This document shows, one piece after another, positions 63,166 to 64,000 of a stretch of 64,000 nt of DNA. This DNA comes from Eriocheir sinensis. Lineage: Eukaryota; Arthropoda; Malacostraca; Decapoda; Varunidae. The notes under the pieces were generated by a model, which was given only the letters and a program-made list of their open reading frames with translations, ran no database searches and was not told where the DNA came from. A program made the position numbers and the translations under genes. Positions within the stretch are counted from its first letter, which is position 1, and every line of letters begins with the position of its first letter. The stretch is taken from NCBI RefSeq assembly GCF_024679095.1, contig NC_066562.1:10381681-10445680 (forward strand). Reading direction: 5' to 3'.

Positions 63166-64000
63166 CACTAGCGCACTTGGGTGTCCCTCACGCCTCACTG
63201 CGTGCTCATGTTCTCCACTTGGGGAGTGGCTGCCGTGAGCATGTTCCACAGGCGTGTGGTCCTGGCTGTATAAGTGCACTGGTGCTGCCTGGAGTGTGAT
63301 CGAGGCACCTCCACGAGCTTGTCACCGGAGAGTGTAGTCCGGGTGAACCTCTGAGCAGCGCGTGGAGGGAACCTCTAGCTGCTGAGGTGGGGAGCCCCCT
63401 ACACCTGGGCTTTGTGACACACCACCAGTGCTGAGACATCACGGCGGTGCTCCAGCGATGTCTCAGTGGCAGACGACTCCACCAGACGCAGTGCTCGTCG
63501 CTGCACTGCGTCGAGCCTCTGCATGTGGGTGGCAGCACTCGCCATCCAGCACAGGGCACCGTACTCCAGATACGGACGTATCTGTGCCTTGAAGAGAGTG
63601 AGGATGCCCCGTGGGTCGAGGGATCCCGCTACTCTTCGCAGGGCAGAGACTCGCAGGGAGGCCTGGCGGGCAACAGCTCGGACGTGGAGGTCGAAGCGCA
63701 GTCTTTGGTCCACAGTCACTCCCAGGACCTTGATGTGGTCCTGAAGGGGCAGACTCTTGCCTCCAAGACGCAGCTGGCCTGAGACTGCTCGAGAGGCGTC
63801 TGGGGACCGTGAGATGCCCATGGCCTGCGTCTTCTCCGGGGCGAGGGTGACCTGCCACTCCTCTCCCCACTGCTCCACCAGGCTGAGCTGCCTGTTGATC
63901 TCCTCGACGGCGTGCTGGCTGTAGGAGCGGGAGAGTGTGCAGTCATCGGCGTAGGCTGACACTGCCGATAGCTGCCGGAGGAGATCGTCGATATATATGC
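63166..64000 (-). mobile_element. LINE 3' remnant, runs off the window
   Basis: GC-rich reverse-strand block containing the palm, thumb and C-terminal region of a non-LTR reverse transcriptase, with its 5' part beyond 64000. It is a different family from the fragment at 39.2 kb, judging by the thumb motifs. The 3' end is not sharply defined; TATATATA near 63150-63157 may be a short simple tail. Confidence 0.85.
63195..63998 (-). pseudogene. Reverse transcriptase fragment with two amber stops
   Basis: Read from the window edge the frame begins IYIDDLLRQLSAVSAYADDC. YADD, the catalytic aspartate box of the palm, is at 63942-63953. The thumb follows with VEQWGEEWQVTLAPEKTQ, LGVTVDQRLRF, KAQIRPYLEYGALCW and LDAVQRRALRL. 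After about 199 codons two in-frame TAG codons (63399-63401 and 63375-63377) interrupt VCHKAQV and GAPHLSS. The frame then continues through PPRAAQRFTRTTLSG and LWNMLTAATP to TGA at 63195-63197. Both TAGs could come from CAG by one C-to-T change, which is an inference. The residues fit a Jockey/CR1-like LINE polymerase. The copy is dead as read, although its palm is intact in this window. Confidence 0.85.

Noticed and set aside
63206..63946. Forward-strand and shifted-frame ORFs over the right-hand LINE
   Set aside because: They overlap the reverse-transcriptase frame, which carries YADD and thumb motifs; the others show no domain.

Overview
The window is eukaryotic, noncoding and almost entirely repetitive. 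About 62.8 kb of it is one very AT-rich satellite domain (roughly 13% GC in a typical monomer). It is broken only by dinucleotide tracts and four short GC-rich insertions. The insertions are two tRNA-derived SINEs, one 5'-truncated LINE and one unidentified element of about 190 bp with weak terminal inverted repeats. The right end (63.2-64.0 kb) is the decayed reverse-transcriptase end of a second LINE. Eukaryotic SINEs, non-LTR reverse transcriptases, long (TA)n and (TC)n tracts and a hierarchical satellite point to an animal. The LINE 3' tail and the SINE body look to me like decapod crustacean repeats (crab-like), but this is from memory and is only moderately certain. I support no host protein-coding gene, rRNA, tRNA gene or CRISPR array here.

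The satellite unit is about 45 bp. Because 45 is a multiple of three and the T-rich strand lacks stop codons, every frame of that strand stays open for many monomers. One frame reads as the 15-residue period [15 protein letters not shown]. The many 60-200 residue reading frames are therefore a by-product of the repeat. Each monomer carries a short dyad, TTTGTAT-N10-ATACAAA. Monomers fall into about 15-16 subtypes that recur in a fixed order (about 0.72 kb blocks), and from 28.3 to 44 kb these blocks form a higher-order repeat (HOR) of about 3.06 kb. 'Plus' below means the T-rich strand is the given strand.

Layout: 0-21 kb is a mosaic of plus and minus segments. It contains a large imperfect palindrome (1.34-5.42 kb against 6.07-9.72 kb, spacer about 0.65 kb), and most of the left half is duplicated in direct orientation at 11.79-16.90 kb. 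From 21.0 to 45.6 kb the array is uniformly plus, apart from one 41-nt inverted patch at 44.2 kb. It carries a SINE at 25.3 kb, five HOR copies from 28.3 kb, and a LINE 3' fragment at 39.2-39.9 kb whose insertion site lacks about 0.4 kb of array. At 45.6 kb a (TA)n-centred palindrome starts a 0.5 kb minus segment. The array is plus again to 54.0 kb, where another palindrome flips it to minus until the edge at 62,820.

The edge is a 120-bp (TC)n tract. It is followed by about 220 bp of AT-rich non-satellite DNA and then the LINE remnant with a YADD motif and two in-frame amber codons. The (TA)n tracts sit where the monomer already has a short TATATATA core and differ in length between duplicated copies, so they look like local expansions. 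The whole could be pericentromeric or centromeric heterochromatin, which is an inference from structure alone.
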